NCBI GenBank assembly: GCA_030063045.1
Contig: JAQSEB010000016.1
Location: forward strand, 1,860,001-1,924,000
DNA: 64,000 bases
Reading direction: 5' to 3'
Origin: Pratylenchus scribneri
Taxonomy: Eukaryota; Nematoda; Chromadorea; Rhabditida; Pratylenchidae
Both the position numbers and the translations under genes were made by a program. The first letter of the stretch is position 1; each line of letters opens with the position of its first letter. Shown here one piece after another: positions 11,235-22,872 of this stretch. The notes beneath the pieces were generated by a model. The model did no database searches. It was not told where the DNA came from and was given only the letters and a program-made list of their open reading frames with translations.

Positions 11235-14200
11235 CTATGTTTGCCATCGACTATCAATACGTTGCACTGCCTCAGACACCACAGCAGTGGAATGAGGAAT
11301 GATGCGCGCTTTAAATAATATCCGAGAAAGTTTCAATTTCAACTCACACCAAATGTTTTGGCACTCTTTGCGAATTGTACGGTTATAGGCAAGGTAGACT
11401 AGTGGTGGGAATCCTGTAAATGGGTTAAATATATTCAATTCAATATTAAGAAATATGATTGGATTTATTCTACTTTTTTTTTATCTAAAAGCTCAACTAA
11501 AATTTGAATAATTGGATGGATTTAATTTATTTTAATATTAACTGAGCTCAATTCAAATTTAAATTAATTTTAAATGTGAGTATTTTTCAATGTTAAATGG
11601 AAATACAATAATTATATTCATGCTGATTTACTGTTTGAAATGTTTTCTCAATTTAAATTAAATATTTGCAAGCAATTTTGAAAATTATGCATTTTCGGAA
11701 TTGGCTTGAGACCTTTAGCTGCTGGACAATTTTGGAATCCCAGCTTCAAAATGTCGGTAACATTTTGAGAATAGGCTCATTCGATTCGGAATCGGGGAAA
11801 TTTAGTTAATCTATGTTCTATGAAATTTCAATTTTAGAATCATATTAGGGCTTATGCAAATTTAGTAAATCAAAACAAAACCACGGCTTGGGTTTAAATA
11901 ATAGTTCAGCTTTTCAAAATAAGCCCATACCGGGTGGAAATTTAAATTTCATAAAATATATCGGACACATTGAGTCGAATGATTTATTCTAAAATTTCCG
12001 AGTTTCCTAATGCCTAGTAGCCGTCATTTCCAAAATTGCCTAGATAAAGCCTGGGCAAGAAATTCCAAATTTCAAAATTGACTGTAAAATATATAAAAAT
12101 AGTTTTGACTATTGCTAAAAAATTATAGCTCTTTTTCTAGGATTTTTTGTACATTTTTTCCAATTTAAAAAACTCATTTTTTCAGTTTTTTTTGAAAAAA
12201 TATTTTTTCTTACCATGTGCAAATATCCATGGGAACAAATTTAAGAAGCTGGCCAAATCTTCGTTGATTGCAATGATATAGGAAATGAAGGCGGCAACTA
12301 GTCCATTAGTGCAATTTGCCAAGGCAACGGCAAAAATTTGGAAAAACATCTTACATTTGTGATTAATTTTTTGCCTATGGTCTCATATTTTTTGGATACC
12401 GCCTTCACTTGATTACTGGATTCAGCAGCAGTGGAGGAACCAATATTCCTCCACATTGCCCCATGCTAATCCAGAAAATGGCAAAGAAGAGCAAATAAAT
12501 GAAGGGAATGAGGAGGGCAACCGCAAATGAATGGTATTTGTCCCAAATGAGTGGATAGTACTGTGGGTGAAGGGAATAGGAAAATATAAATAAAAAATAG
12601 TTTATAATAATATGAACTAAATGTGTGACCAAACAACACATTGAAAAAATGCGCTAAGAAAAATAAAATCTTAAAAAAATATTAAGCCTTAAGTCCCAAA
12701 ATCCATAGAGGTACTAATTTTTATCGGAAGTGGGTGGGGTGGGGTAAATTTTTAATTTAATTAGAGGAGAAGGGTTGGAGCACTTGAAAAATGTATTATT
12801 ATGCCTTCCGGGTATTTTAAGGATGGTAAAATAATACCAGAAAATGTTTTTAGAGCTGAAAGCCTAACCTCTAACTCTAGGGGGTATGCGACGGTTTGTG
12901 GCGGGCCGGTTTGTGGCGAACTAGTTTTTGCTTTATAACTCATCGCAAACTGAACCATTTCGAATGTTTTTATATTCATTTGATAGAGCAATAAATTGTC
13001 TATCTAATGATATATAAATCATTTTATATTATTCAAATTAGAGAAAGTTATGAGCTATTGAATTAAATTGGGCAAAATGGTGTCAATTTTGAAGGTTTTT
13101 GATTTTTAAAAAATGTAAAAATATGTTTTATAATTTGATTTTTATATGGGCTGATAGAGAATTTTTTGCTCTATTCAATGATATAAAATACATTCGAAAA
13201 CAATCATTAGGCGATTAGCTATTAGCTTTCGCCACAAACCGGCCGCGCCACAAAACGTCCCGCTCCGAACTCTAGGGTTGGCAGAATGATAAATTTTCAG
13301 GTGCCCCCAACCAAAAAATTTTGATCTTCGACTCACCAATAGTGTAATAATAGTTTCTTCGCTTTTTATAAAAAAAAGAAATAATTCACAAAATTAAATA
13401 CTGAAATTAAATATTTTCCGAAAATTTGATGAATAAATTTTGATGAAAATGGTTTAATTTATAAAGATCACCCTTCTTTGACCAAAACAATGGACTGGAA
13501 TCAAGAGAGACAGAACTCTCAGAACAATAATCACAAATTCCTAACTTTCATATAAAAATTAAGCCAGGTGCATTTATGAACATTTGTTGATAGAAAATTC
13601 AAACAAATTCATAAATAGAACTTCACTGTTATTATCCCACTTCCCACACATATATTTATTATTTATTTTTATCGAGAAATGCAGCAGAAATATTAATATT
13701 ACAGTACTAATTTCAAATATGTTAATTCACATAAATAAATTTATTACCTCAGCATCGTAGCTCACATTGTAGCCAATATATGGGTCCCCATCCCACATGA
13801 ATCCAATTGAGCTCCACAATGTTGGACGAGTGAAAAATCCATATTTGATGGAATAAATGAGCACTGGCAACATACATAGCCAGGTGCGACGCCCTTTGAA
13901 CAATGTGTGACAAATATTCGGATAGGCTTGTTGCAAACATCGATTGACGGCGAGAATGCACACCAAAGTGGTTTCAATACTCCAAAAAACTGAGAAAATA
14001 AGATAATATAAGGAGAATTTTTAATCTTCATTTTATTGAATAGAAGAACACAAGTCAGTCAGAATTAAGAATGGATTGTGATAGGAAAATGATTTTTTAT
14101 AGACTTTAATAATTTTCAAACAATTTTATTTATGAATATGAACTTTTTATGACCTTTTATTATTTAATAATTTTCATCTTCTTTAATTATCTATTTGCCC

Positions 14201-15323
14201 AATGAAATTCAAATTACCCTATACCTCTATGAGTTCTTTTAATTTCCCATAAGGAATTATTTTTCAGCCTCCTAAAAATTGAAAAAATTAGAATCTAAGT
14301 GCTTATTTTGTCTACATTTTTAACAAATTAATGAATAAAATTTTTTATATAAGTAAATGAAATAAATAAAATTTTATTGTTCAACCTTTTAATAGGTAGC
14401 TATGCCATAGGTCCTCATTAAAATCGAGTAGTAGAGATAGGGAATTTATAGAGCATATACGGTACTAATAAAATAGCTCACAAAGGGCGAACATGCCGGC
14501 AAAATAGATAAGGTCGGGATAAGAGCAGAATGCGGCTCCCATCATGCCCAAAATGCCAGAGAGCAGTGCAATCACACAAAGTTGTGGTATATCAACCAGT
14601 CCAATGATGAACATAATTTTATACGCACTATTGTCCAAATGGCGCCACATGGCCAGCATGCAAATAAAGTAGGGGATCTGAAAAATTTTAAAAAAATTCA
14701 ATAAATGATTTCTGTCCAAATAGATTTAGAATTTTTATAAATAAAATTTGCATACCATATTTTTAAATTTGAAAATAGGAATTTGATTATGTATAAACTT
14801 TAAAACTTCCCTTTTATCCTTTTTAGAGTAATTAATTAGATAGTAAAAAATTTTAAATTTTACTCTCAAAATATTAATTTTTATTTAGTTAAAATAATTA
14901 CCATTTTTGCAATGTAATTTTTTAAAGTTATAAAAAAAAAAAATAAAAAAATTCCGAAATTTTTCAAACAACTAAAATTTGATAAAATTTTTCAAAATAT
15001 TTAAAATATTGAATAAAATGGCCAAAAAATGTCAAAAATTGACTAATATTGTCAAAAAAATATTGCCAAAAAACTTGCTTATTATGGGTCTAAACTAAAG
15101 CTATTTTAAGCTCACAAAAATTTGAAATCCATATAAAAAATCTACACATACACATAATCAAAGTTAGATACATCAATCACACCTCGAGTACAACAAAATG
15201 TACTAAGGCAAGCATTGAATATATTAAATTTCGACGTTCCGAAAAGGGCACATCTTCAACAAGATAAAGGCTACAATTGTAATATTTAGCATATTCCGCT
15301 GGTCGGAAGAAATAAAGATCCAT
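11235..15323 (-). CDS. Serpentine chemoreceptor, class T (Srt)
   Basis: Seven-transmembrane receptor of the nematode Srt family, expected in the membrane of sensory neurons; ligand unknown. Exons, in gene order: 15323-15183, 14677-14482, 13989-13748, 12560-12409, 12374-12214, 11413-11235; about 356 residues, with phases agreeing throughout. The family signature is in exon 3: LAVNRCLQQAYPNI followed by LFKGRRTWLCMLP and a TM4 (compare the NRC...LF.G.RTW pattern of Srt proteins). Other segments: an N-terminal MDLYFFRPAEYAKYYNC, TM2 in exon 2 with CSYPDLIYF, TM5 FAVALLIPFIYLLFFAIF, TM6 KCKMFFQIFAVALANCTNG and TM7 FLNLFPWIFAHG. The intron 12375-12408 is only 34 bp but is required by frame. A leader intron in the 5' untranslated region (15349-15560, donor GTAAGT) is likely. 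Introns carry two transposon relics. Confidence 0.88.
11695..12075. mobile_element. MITE family M1, copy in srt intron
   Basis: Inverted arms sharing the M1 family blocks: TGAGAATAGGCTCATTCGAT, then AAATTT...TCTATGAAATTTCAATTTTAGA on the left and the inverse on the right. Diverged. Lies in the last intron of the srt gene (11414-12213). Confidence 0.65.
12882..13267. mobile_element. MULE-like MITE with 9-bp target duplication
   Basis: Inverted ends contain ACGGTTTGTGGCGGGCCGGT (left) and its near-inverse GGCCGCGCCACAAAACGT (right). The element is flanked by direct AACTCTAGG copies at 12873-12881 and 13268-13276. Nine-base duplications with long inverted ends are typical of Mutator-like elements. 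It sits in the srt intron 12561-13747 and has no coding frame. Confidence 0.72.
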
Positions 15324-16115
15324 TTTTTTGGAATATAATAAAAAAAGTCTAAAATAAATAAAATGGAATAAAATTATACTTATTGGGTAAATAAGAAAAA
15401 GGAAGGTGATATTTGTTCGAAAAAAAATAATTATTGCCATCATAAAATAAAAATAGAATGAAATTTATGAGGAAATGATTGAAAAATTGCACCTGTTCAA
15501 TTGCCCGCTTGGCATTAATTTATAAGGAAATTCTGACAATAATATGAATATCATACTTACAATTTGCGTGAATTTTTGTGGCCAATTTTGTTCTCTTTTT
15601 CAAAGAAAAAATCGGGGAAAAATAATTACTACTCAATATTAAAAATAAGTTCAAAAAAGAACATTTTTAAGGAACGAGTATGGATGCCTGATGAATATAT
15701 TTTGTCAATGCCACTGTTCTTTTAAAGAATCGTTCAACTTCTTTCTCAAAATCCGATATAATCTATTTTAATGATGAAATAATACTAAAAAAATTGAGTT
15801 ATTTTGAACTAAAATTTTTTTGTGACGAATGATTAATTTGTTGATAATTTTTGAGCCGGAATCCATTCCATCCTTTGATATGGAAAATTTTCGCTAGGTT
15901 TAAAATTGGAATTAATAAATATTTTAATTAAATGAATTTATAAAAAGAGATAAATAAAATTAAAAATAATTGAAGTAATTGACCAAAATTTTAAAAAATG
16001 AATCAATGCAAATTTTTGAAAAAAATTTGAAATTATAAATAAAAATAAGATGACATCTCTGCTGATGAATGAAATTTTAGACTATTGAATAAAAATCACA
16101 TAAAAATGAAATGAT
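15324..16115. other. Region between srt and coiled-coil gene
   Basis: Contains the probable leader exon and intron of srt. Segment 15640-15790 resembles 19990-20125 over about 130 bp in the same orientation (shared TTCAAAAAA...AACATTTTTAAG, GAT...CCTGAT and TTTTGYCAATG blocks). This is either an old dispersed repeat or duplicated flanking DNA. No gene. Confidence 0.45.
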
Positions 16116-18794
16116 CTATTTTTTGCATCCTCTCTTTCTGGTGGTGGCCTTTTTCACTTTTGACACAGGCATCGGCGATTCGTAATATTTTGATTCTTTG
16201 CATACTTTGGGAAGTTTGCTTGGAGAAATTGTTGAACAAATTTCTGAAAATAATTTTTTTTTGAAAAAAAAAATCTAACTCACTTCTACGTCGAAGAATG
16301 TATTCCTTTTTTGCCTTTTTACCACCCGCCGGCGATTTGTCTTTTTTCTGGAAAAAATATATAAAAGTTTTAATTAATAAAATGGATATATTTTTGTTCA
16401 TAAAATCCTAAGATTTATCCAAAATTATCAATTAGAAAGAACATTGACATTTTTATGGCCAGATAATTGGCCTTTTTTAATATACAGACCAAATTTTAAA
16501 TATTCAAGAAATTTTGGGAAAAAAAGCATTGGAATGATAATTTATTTTTTAAGTAATTAATTAATCCCATCCTCACCTTTTTATCATCAATTTGTGGTTT
16601 CACCGGTTGAGTGTTTCCGGCTTCGGTTAGGGCTTGAATCATTTGGTCAATTTCTGATATTATTGGCTTAATATCTTCACCATCTTCTTCCCTTTGTTCG
16701 TTTTGATGATCATTAACATTTGTTGCTTTATTATTCTCTGCATTTCCCTGCATAATAGACCATAAATTAAAATGGAAGGCAATTTATTATCCCATTTTTT
16801 TAAAATTTTACCCAACCTTTTTTACTCTAAATGGAATTTTTAACTTCTAATTAATCAGAAGCCAGTTTTAGACACTACAAACCTTATACCAATTTGTAAA
16901 TCTCATAGAGAAACATCGAATATATATAAAATATTAGGTTTTTGCCGAAAATAAACATTAAAAAAACTGGAAATATAGATTAACTCGCACAGTTTTGATT
17001 TAAACTATAATAATAATAAACAATGTGTATATGTTATTATATGTTAAAAGAGGCATTTCGATGGGGAACTACAAAATGGTATAAAATTTGTAATGTCCAA
17101 AACCGGTTTCCGATTTATTGGAGTAAAAAATTATTTTTTGGTGAAAATGAAGTAAAAAAATGAGATAAAAATATAAAAAATGGGTAAATGATATTTTATC
17201 ACAAATTTCGAAGGACCACCCCTCGGTAATTTAACTATGCTGACTCTCATGAACTAACCTTTACTTCAACGATTCTAGATTTCTTCAACGGAGTATTTGA
17301 TGGCCCAATTAATTTGTTTGAACGCCGCTTTGTTGGTTGGTTCGACAAAATTTCGGTTCCATAGCTGCTGTTGTTGATTATTTCTTTTTTCAATGAAATT
17401 ATGAATTCATCCAATGTAGCCTTAATAAAATCCTTATTTTCTTTGACCAATTCTTCTTTCATTTTTGTTAATGCTTCTTCATTTAATTTACGCAATGCTA
17501 AGAGTAATTGGTTATTGCCTTCATCATGAATGAATGCACGCAATTCTTCGTGCAAATTATTTTGACCAACGGCAACATCTTCTTTAGCTCCGATCAACTT
17601 TTGCATTTCACCAAGGATTTTATCGTGTCCATTCTGGATACAATGCTTCAGAGAATCCAGAAAATTCTTTTGGTTTTTCTCCAATTCCTGGGCATGTGTC
17701 ATTAACATTCCTTGTACATTTTCTTTATGATCATTCAGCATTTTAGATGGGTTGATTATTTTATTTTCGTCTCCTGAAATAGCAGAAAGATAAAAAAAAA
17801 TGTATAATTTAATAATATATGCCTCCATTTCCAACGATAGCGCTTTGATTTTTGATGCTTGGATTAATGCCTTTTAAAATTATTTATGAATAAAAAAATT
17901 CTTTAATACCTTCAATTCTTTTGATATTCATTGTTTTGCCAGAAACTTGATCTTTATCTAAGAATTTAAATTTGTTTAATCCAACAAATTCCACTATAAT
18001 GTACCTGCTTTCTTCTCTGCTTTTCTTTCTTCTTTAATTGGCATTTCTTTTTTAGATTTTGTTGTAAGTGTATTTGAAGAATCAACATGCTGAAAAATGG
18101 AAATTAATATTAATACAGAGATCAATCATAAAAAATCAATATTTTACTTTTAGTGTTTATTATTTGATAGAAAAAAGTAAATTTTATACTGAAATCAGTG
18201 ATTTTCAAATGGGTTTCAATAAACATTTTTTTCCTTTTAAAATGTTTATTTTTTACTTTTTGGGGTCATTTTGGCTAGAATTTTTTCCACTGAGGCAATT
18301 ATGCATAAAATTTTTCCATTGAGTCAATCTTTTAAAAATTTATCCCTCTCCTATTATGGGCTGCTATTTCTTCTTAAAAATTTTTTAGATTAAAAATCAA
18401 AACCTTAAAAAATGATGGGAGGTTTTTGAACGAAATTATCCAAGAATATAAATGATTTTATTGTTCTAAATTTTTTCTAAATTTTAAATTTTGCGATAGA
18501 AGCCATCTACCAATTTCTAAAACCAACGTTTGTTGTCATCATCCTCTTTTTCTTCTGCCCATCTTCCGAATCGGATTCATCATGTTTATTATTCTTCTTC
18601 CAAATTGAATTGCTTCTTTTTGCTGCTGAATTTTGAACATGATCACCCAAAATACTGGCCATTTTATTAGCATGTTTTTCACCAATTATAGCCGGTTTAA
18701 TGCTGGTGGATCTGAATGAATGGCCTTTTCGATTTGCAATTTTATTAGCAATTTTTTGCATTCCAGATGATTTGAAACGTTCATCCATTTGCAT
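16116..18794 (-). CDS. Lysine-rich coiled-coil protein of unknown function
   Basis: Exons, in gene order: 18794-18528, 18089-18005, 17957-17910, 17870-17823, 17773-17259, 16747-16577, 16347-16284, 16243-16116; about 441 residues. The first junction is the weakest (donor AAC|GTTGGT; GTAGAT at 18510 is an alternative in another phase). The N-terminus is basic and ends in KKKRMM. The 515-bp exon is a long charged helix rich in Glu, Lys and Leu with heptad-like spacing (coiled coil), followed by TKRRSNKLIG and TPLKKSRI. The next exon is acidic and Gln/Asn-rich, and the C-terminus is basic (TTRKRGCKK). Several basic clusters suggest a nuclear protein; no known domain is recognised. The intron 17771-17822 appears to start with GC rather than GT. 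The frame is open upstream of the chosen ATG to about 18870, so a 5' exon may be missing. Confidence 0.7.
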
Positions 18795-21527
18795 AGAAGG
18801 AAAAATGTGTTCACTTCGTGACAGTTTATTAATCGAATTATGAGTTTTCTTTTCTATTTTTGTTGGATTTTAAATAATTAAAAATGCGGAATTTTATCTA
18901 TCAAATAGAAAATTAAATATATAGAATAAATAGAATTAATGATTTTATAAATATATTTATAAATTAAATTGACGAAGAATTCATTTTTGATGATATTTAT
19001 ATTTTTTTAAAAATATCTAATTTAATTAATTTAATTGGAGAGTCATATTCATATTTGATGAAAATGAAAATATTGAGAGAAAATTTTTGTCTTTATGGAT
19101 GTTCCTTTCAAAAGCCAGCCATTGGAAGAAATTTTTAAAATGGCTAAAAATGTGAAATATATTTTACTCAACAAAGCATTTTATTGTTTATAATATTCCC
19201 ATTTGGCGGATAGCAATTTGAGGAGGCAAAAATATGTGATGAATGGGGAATTTACGATGGATGATCGATGCTTGAGAAAATTGCCTCTGGCAAATATTTG
19301 AATTATATTTTGCCCTTTATCAGCAAGAAAAAATTACAAAGCAACGAAATTTGTCTCCTTGAATAACTACTATACATTCATTCTTCTTTCATTTTCACAC
19401 AATTCATATTCATCCGCAAATTCGAAGAATTTGAATTCAAATCCTCAACTGAATTTTGCCGTAATAAATGAAAAATTTAAAATTTTGCCCAAGGGAATTT
19501 CCCAGGAATTTAATCAAAATATTCCCTTTTGCCATTGGAAGAAATCAATCCAATAGTAGTGGGCAAAATGAACGGAAAATTTGCTTTTAGAATAAATATG
19601 ATACTGTTCAAGATTATTTTATTCAAAGATTTTATAATAAATTTAAATATCAAAAATCATTATGAATTTTTGAGTGAAGTAAAAAATAAATTAATTAATA
19701 AAAAAAAACACAAAATGAAGAAAATAATGAATTTGATTCAAGATTTTGGAAATTTTGAGAGGAAAAAAACTAAAACGCCATTTTTTTTTGTCAAAATTTG
19801 CTTGAATTGAATCGCCAATAGGAGGACAATACAAATTGATTGACGGGAAAAGTCACCAAGAAAAATCATCTGAGCTTTCCTTTCTGATTCTGGGCAAAAA
19901 GCATTATTATACAATGATTTTTGTTTTTTAAATGATTATTCCGAGAAATATTCATTATGCAAAAAATTGTGCATTCTTTTTCATTCAGGACAAAAAGTAA
20001 TTACGATTCACTAGTTCAAAAAATAACATTTTTAAGAAAAGAGTGAATACCTGATATTATTATTTTGCCAATGACATCATTTCTTTTAATATATTGTTCA
20101 CACTTTTTACCAGATTTTATCTATTATTTTGTTGATAAGCAAAAATAGAAAGAAAGCATCGAGATGAAATTGATAGGAAGCAAAAGAGAATTTATTTAAA
20201 ATTATATGAATTTTTTATTAAAAATTTATATTGCATATTAAAAATCAAAAACCAAAATTTATTTTTATTTTTCCCAAATTATAATCCGTATATTCTATAA
20301 TTTTCTGCAGAAAACTTTTTAAGATTTAACATTTTATTCCTTGTATTTTATGATATTCCTGCTTAAATTCATTATTGTATTTTTATTTGTACATCACTGA
20401 AAAAAGTTTTATAAGTAATCTAAAATTACTCTAATAAAATTTAGCTCTCTTTTATATTTTTGTGTGAATCATAGCAAATTTGTTGACTTTTTTTGAACAG
20501 GAAATCTACTCATTCCTAATAAAACAACAAAAGGGAGAATCATTTGCAAAATTGTGAATATCTTTTCTTTGTTGTTGTCGTTGATTTCGCAGGCAAAGGC
20601 CTAGTTGACTGACTGCATTGTGAAATGTGAATAAATATGCGGATAATTAGGAATAGTATTTGGAAGAAAAAATTCCATCCAAAATCCAAATCCAAATTAT
20701 ATTTTGTCACTTTTTTATATATTGCAAAAACTTTCGATGGGTACACAAAACGGTTAAAAAATATTTCAAAATTCCACAAAACAGTTAAAAAATATTTCAA
20801 AATTCTTTCCTTTAAGGAAAAAATGCTTTATTCATTTCATTTAGGAAGTTTTAAAAAATGCAAAGGTCACTAGAACTGAAGAGAAAAATACTATTAAATT
20901 TATCCATTTAATTGAAAAATCTAATTATGAAGAAAAAATCATCAAAAATCTCTTTACTTCCCCCAAATTTTCATGCTTTTCAGCAACTTAAATTCACTAT
21001 TGTTTAATTATATTATTTTCGTTATTTAATTTTTGGAAGCCTATCGAATAACCCAAAATTGAAAAAATTTCGAATAATTTAATTTACATCAAAAATTAAG
21101 CATCCACAATTTTCTATATTACATTTTTTGATGAGATAATAAATGAATAAAAATCGTAAATTTAATAAATCAGTAAATAAAAATTTACAATTTCCAATAA
21201 TATAAAAAATAGATGATAAAATAAAATATTTCCCAGATTAATTTTTCTCTATATGTTATGATTATGCTCCCAAGTCCCAATTCCATTCCTCAATGGTGGT
21301 CTTCACAAGTCAATATATAGGATTAATAAGGAATTTCTCATCACCAAAAATACTATTTGGGTATATTCTTACATAAATTTGGATTGTTTCATTTTAAATA
21401 GGATAAATTAACAATAATTCTGTCCTTGGCACATATATTATGATTGCATATTTTATCAATAGATATTAATTCCCTTTTCTATTTAAGATATTAAACATTC
21501 ATAAATATTTATATTTATTCTTCAAAA
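18795..21527. other. Intergenic region
   Basis: AT-rich with no convincing gene. Short open frames at 19359-19810 lack domain or codon signal. 19990-20125 repeats the segment at 15640-15790. An ordinary promoter for the gene starting at 21528 is expected near 21400-21527, but no specific motif stands out. Confidence 0.4.
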
Positions 21528-22604
21528 ATGGCACCTCCACCAGCTAAAAAATCAAAATTATCAAATTCTAAGAGTGATGAAACCGAGAAATTGTTGGTTG
21601 TTGCTGAAGAGGAATGGGAATTGCATTCAAGTAAGTAAATTTTTTTAAATTAATAATTTTAAAAATGAAATAATTTATTCGCCAATGTGTACATTTTGTA
21701 CAAAATCTCAATCTTTTCAACTATTAATAAATTTTATAACATATGATTAAGCTTCATTTAGTGTGTTTTGATGTCAAAATAAAAATAATCATAAAAAATA
21801 ATTTGATGCACAAAATTTTAATTTTTTTCTAACTAAAAGAAATTAAAAAAAAATTATTATGATTTCATTTAATCCATTCCTTTCTTAGTGAATAACATAT
21901 AACAATTAAAATTATGTCAATAAACTATTAAAATTATTTTAAATTTTAAAAATATAATATTTATAATTACATTAATTTAATTCATTTTGCAGCATATAGT
22001 GATTATGTCGATGTTACTTCTACAAAACATTTTGGCGAATTTAAATGGTATTAGTGAATAAAAAATAATCATGAAATTCGATTCAGGGAATGGACATTCA
22101 CTTGCTACGGAAAATTTGAATTGAAATGTCTCGATTTGGGCGGAGATGAGCAGATCCATTTGGAATTGTTGGTCTATGTTAATCAAGTGAATAATTTGTT
22201 GAATTTGAGTGAGATTGAAATACCTTATAGATCATGCGGACACAAGAAATTTGACGTATGAATATAAATATATATGATAAATTTATTAATTATTTTGTTC
22301 TTTATTAGACTATCAATAAATGCTTGACAAAAGATGATCGGTCAATCACAGTTGTAATTCCCGATAATGATGATGGCTTAGTTTATGATAGGTAATAGAA
22401 TAAAAAATAACAATGATTTTTCCATAAGATTTAATTTTATAATAAAAATTTAAAAATTTATTTTTTTAACTCTTTAAGAATAGTGAAATTTGCTTTTGCA
22501 CATCAAATCAAAATTTTTAAATAAATATTTTCGTTCATTTTAGCAAATTTCGTATTAACTTCATTGATTGGGTATATGATGAGTTGATAAAAAAAAAGAA
22601 TTAG
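21528..22604 (+). CDS. Small protein, possibly a divergent MATH-like domain
   Basis: Exons 21528-21630, 21993-22047, 22087-22255, 22309-22391 and 22544-22604; 156 residues; all phases agree. It starts MAPPPAKKSKLSNSK (basic) and then has alternating hydrophobic strands around HFGEFKWEWTFTCYGKF, LDLGGDEQIHLELLVYV and DDRSITVVIPDNDDG, ending in ELIKKKN. The beta-rich pattern with W-x-W and a following BTB gene suggest a divergent MATH (TRAF-like) domain, but the match is weak. Its own stop separates it from the BTB gene 270 bases downstream. A short inverted repeat at about 22612-22676 (TTGAAGACAAAAT ... ATTTTGTCTTCAA) follows the stop. Confidence 0.65.
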
Positions 22605-22872
22605 TAATAGAAATTGAAGACAAAATAGCACAAAAATAAGGCATTTTTAATTATAGAATTTTGTCTTCAAATAGGAATAATATTAGTTAATCATTAATCA
22701 ATTATGATAAAAAATGTTTCTAAGGAATGAATTTAAAAAATGGAATGAAATGGGAATTATTGAGGTTATTTTGGTTAACATATTCATATAAGATGTAATA
22801 ATAAATTAAAACAAATTATATTTTAAATATTGGTTTATAATTAATTTTATTAATTTCAGCCTTCTTCTCACA

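Noticed and set aside
19359..19810. Two overlapping plus-strand open frames
   Set aside because: AT-rich composition, no domain, no splice partners.
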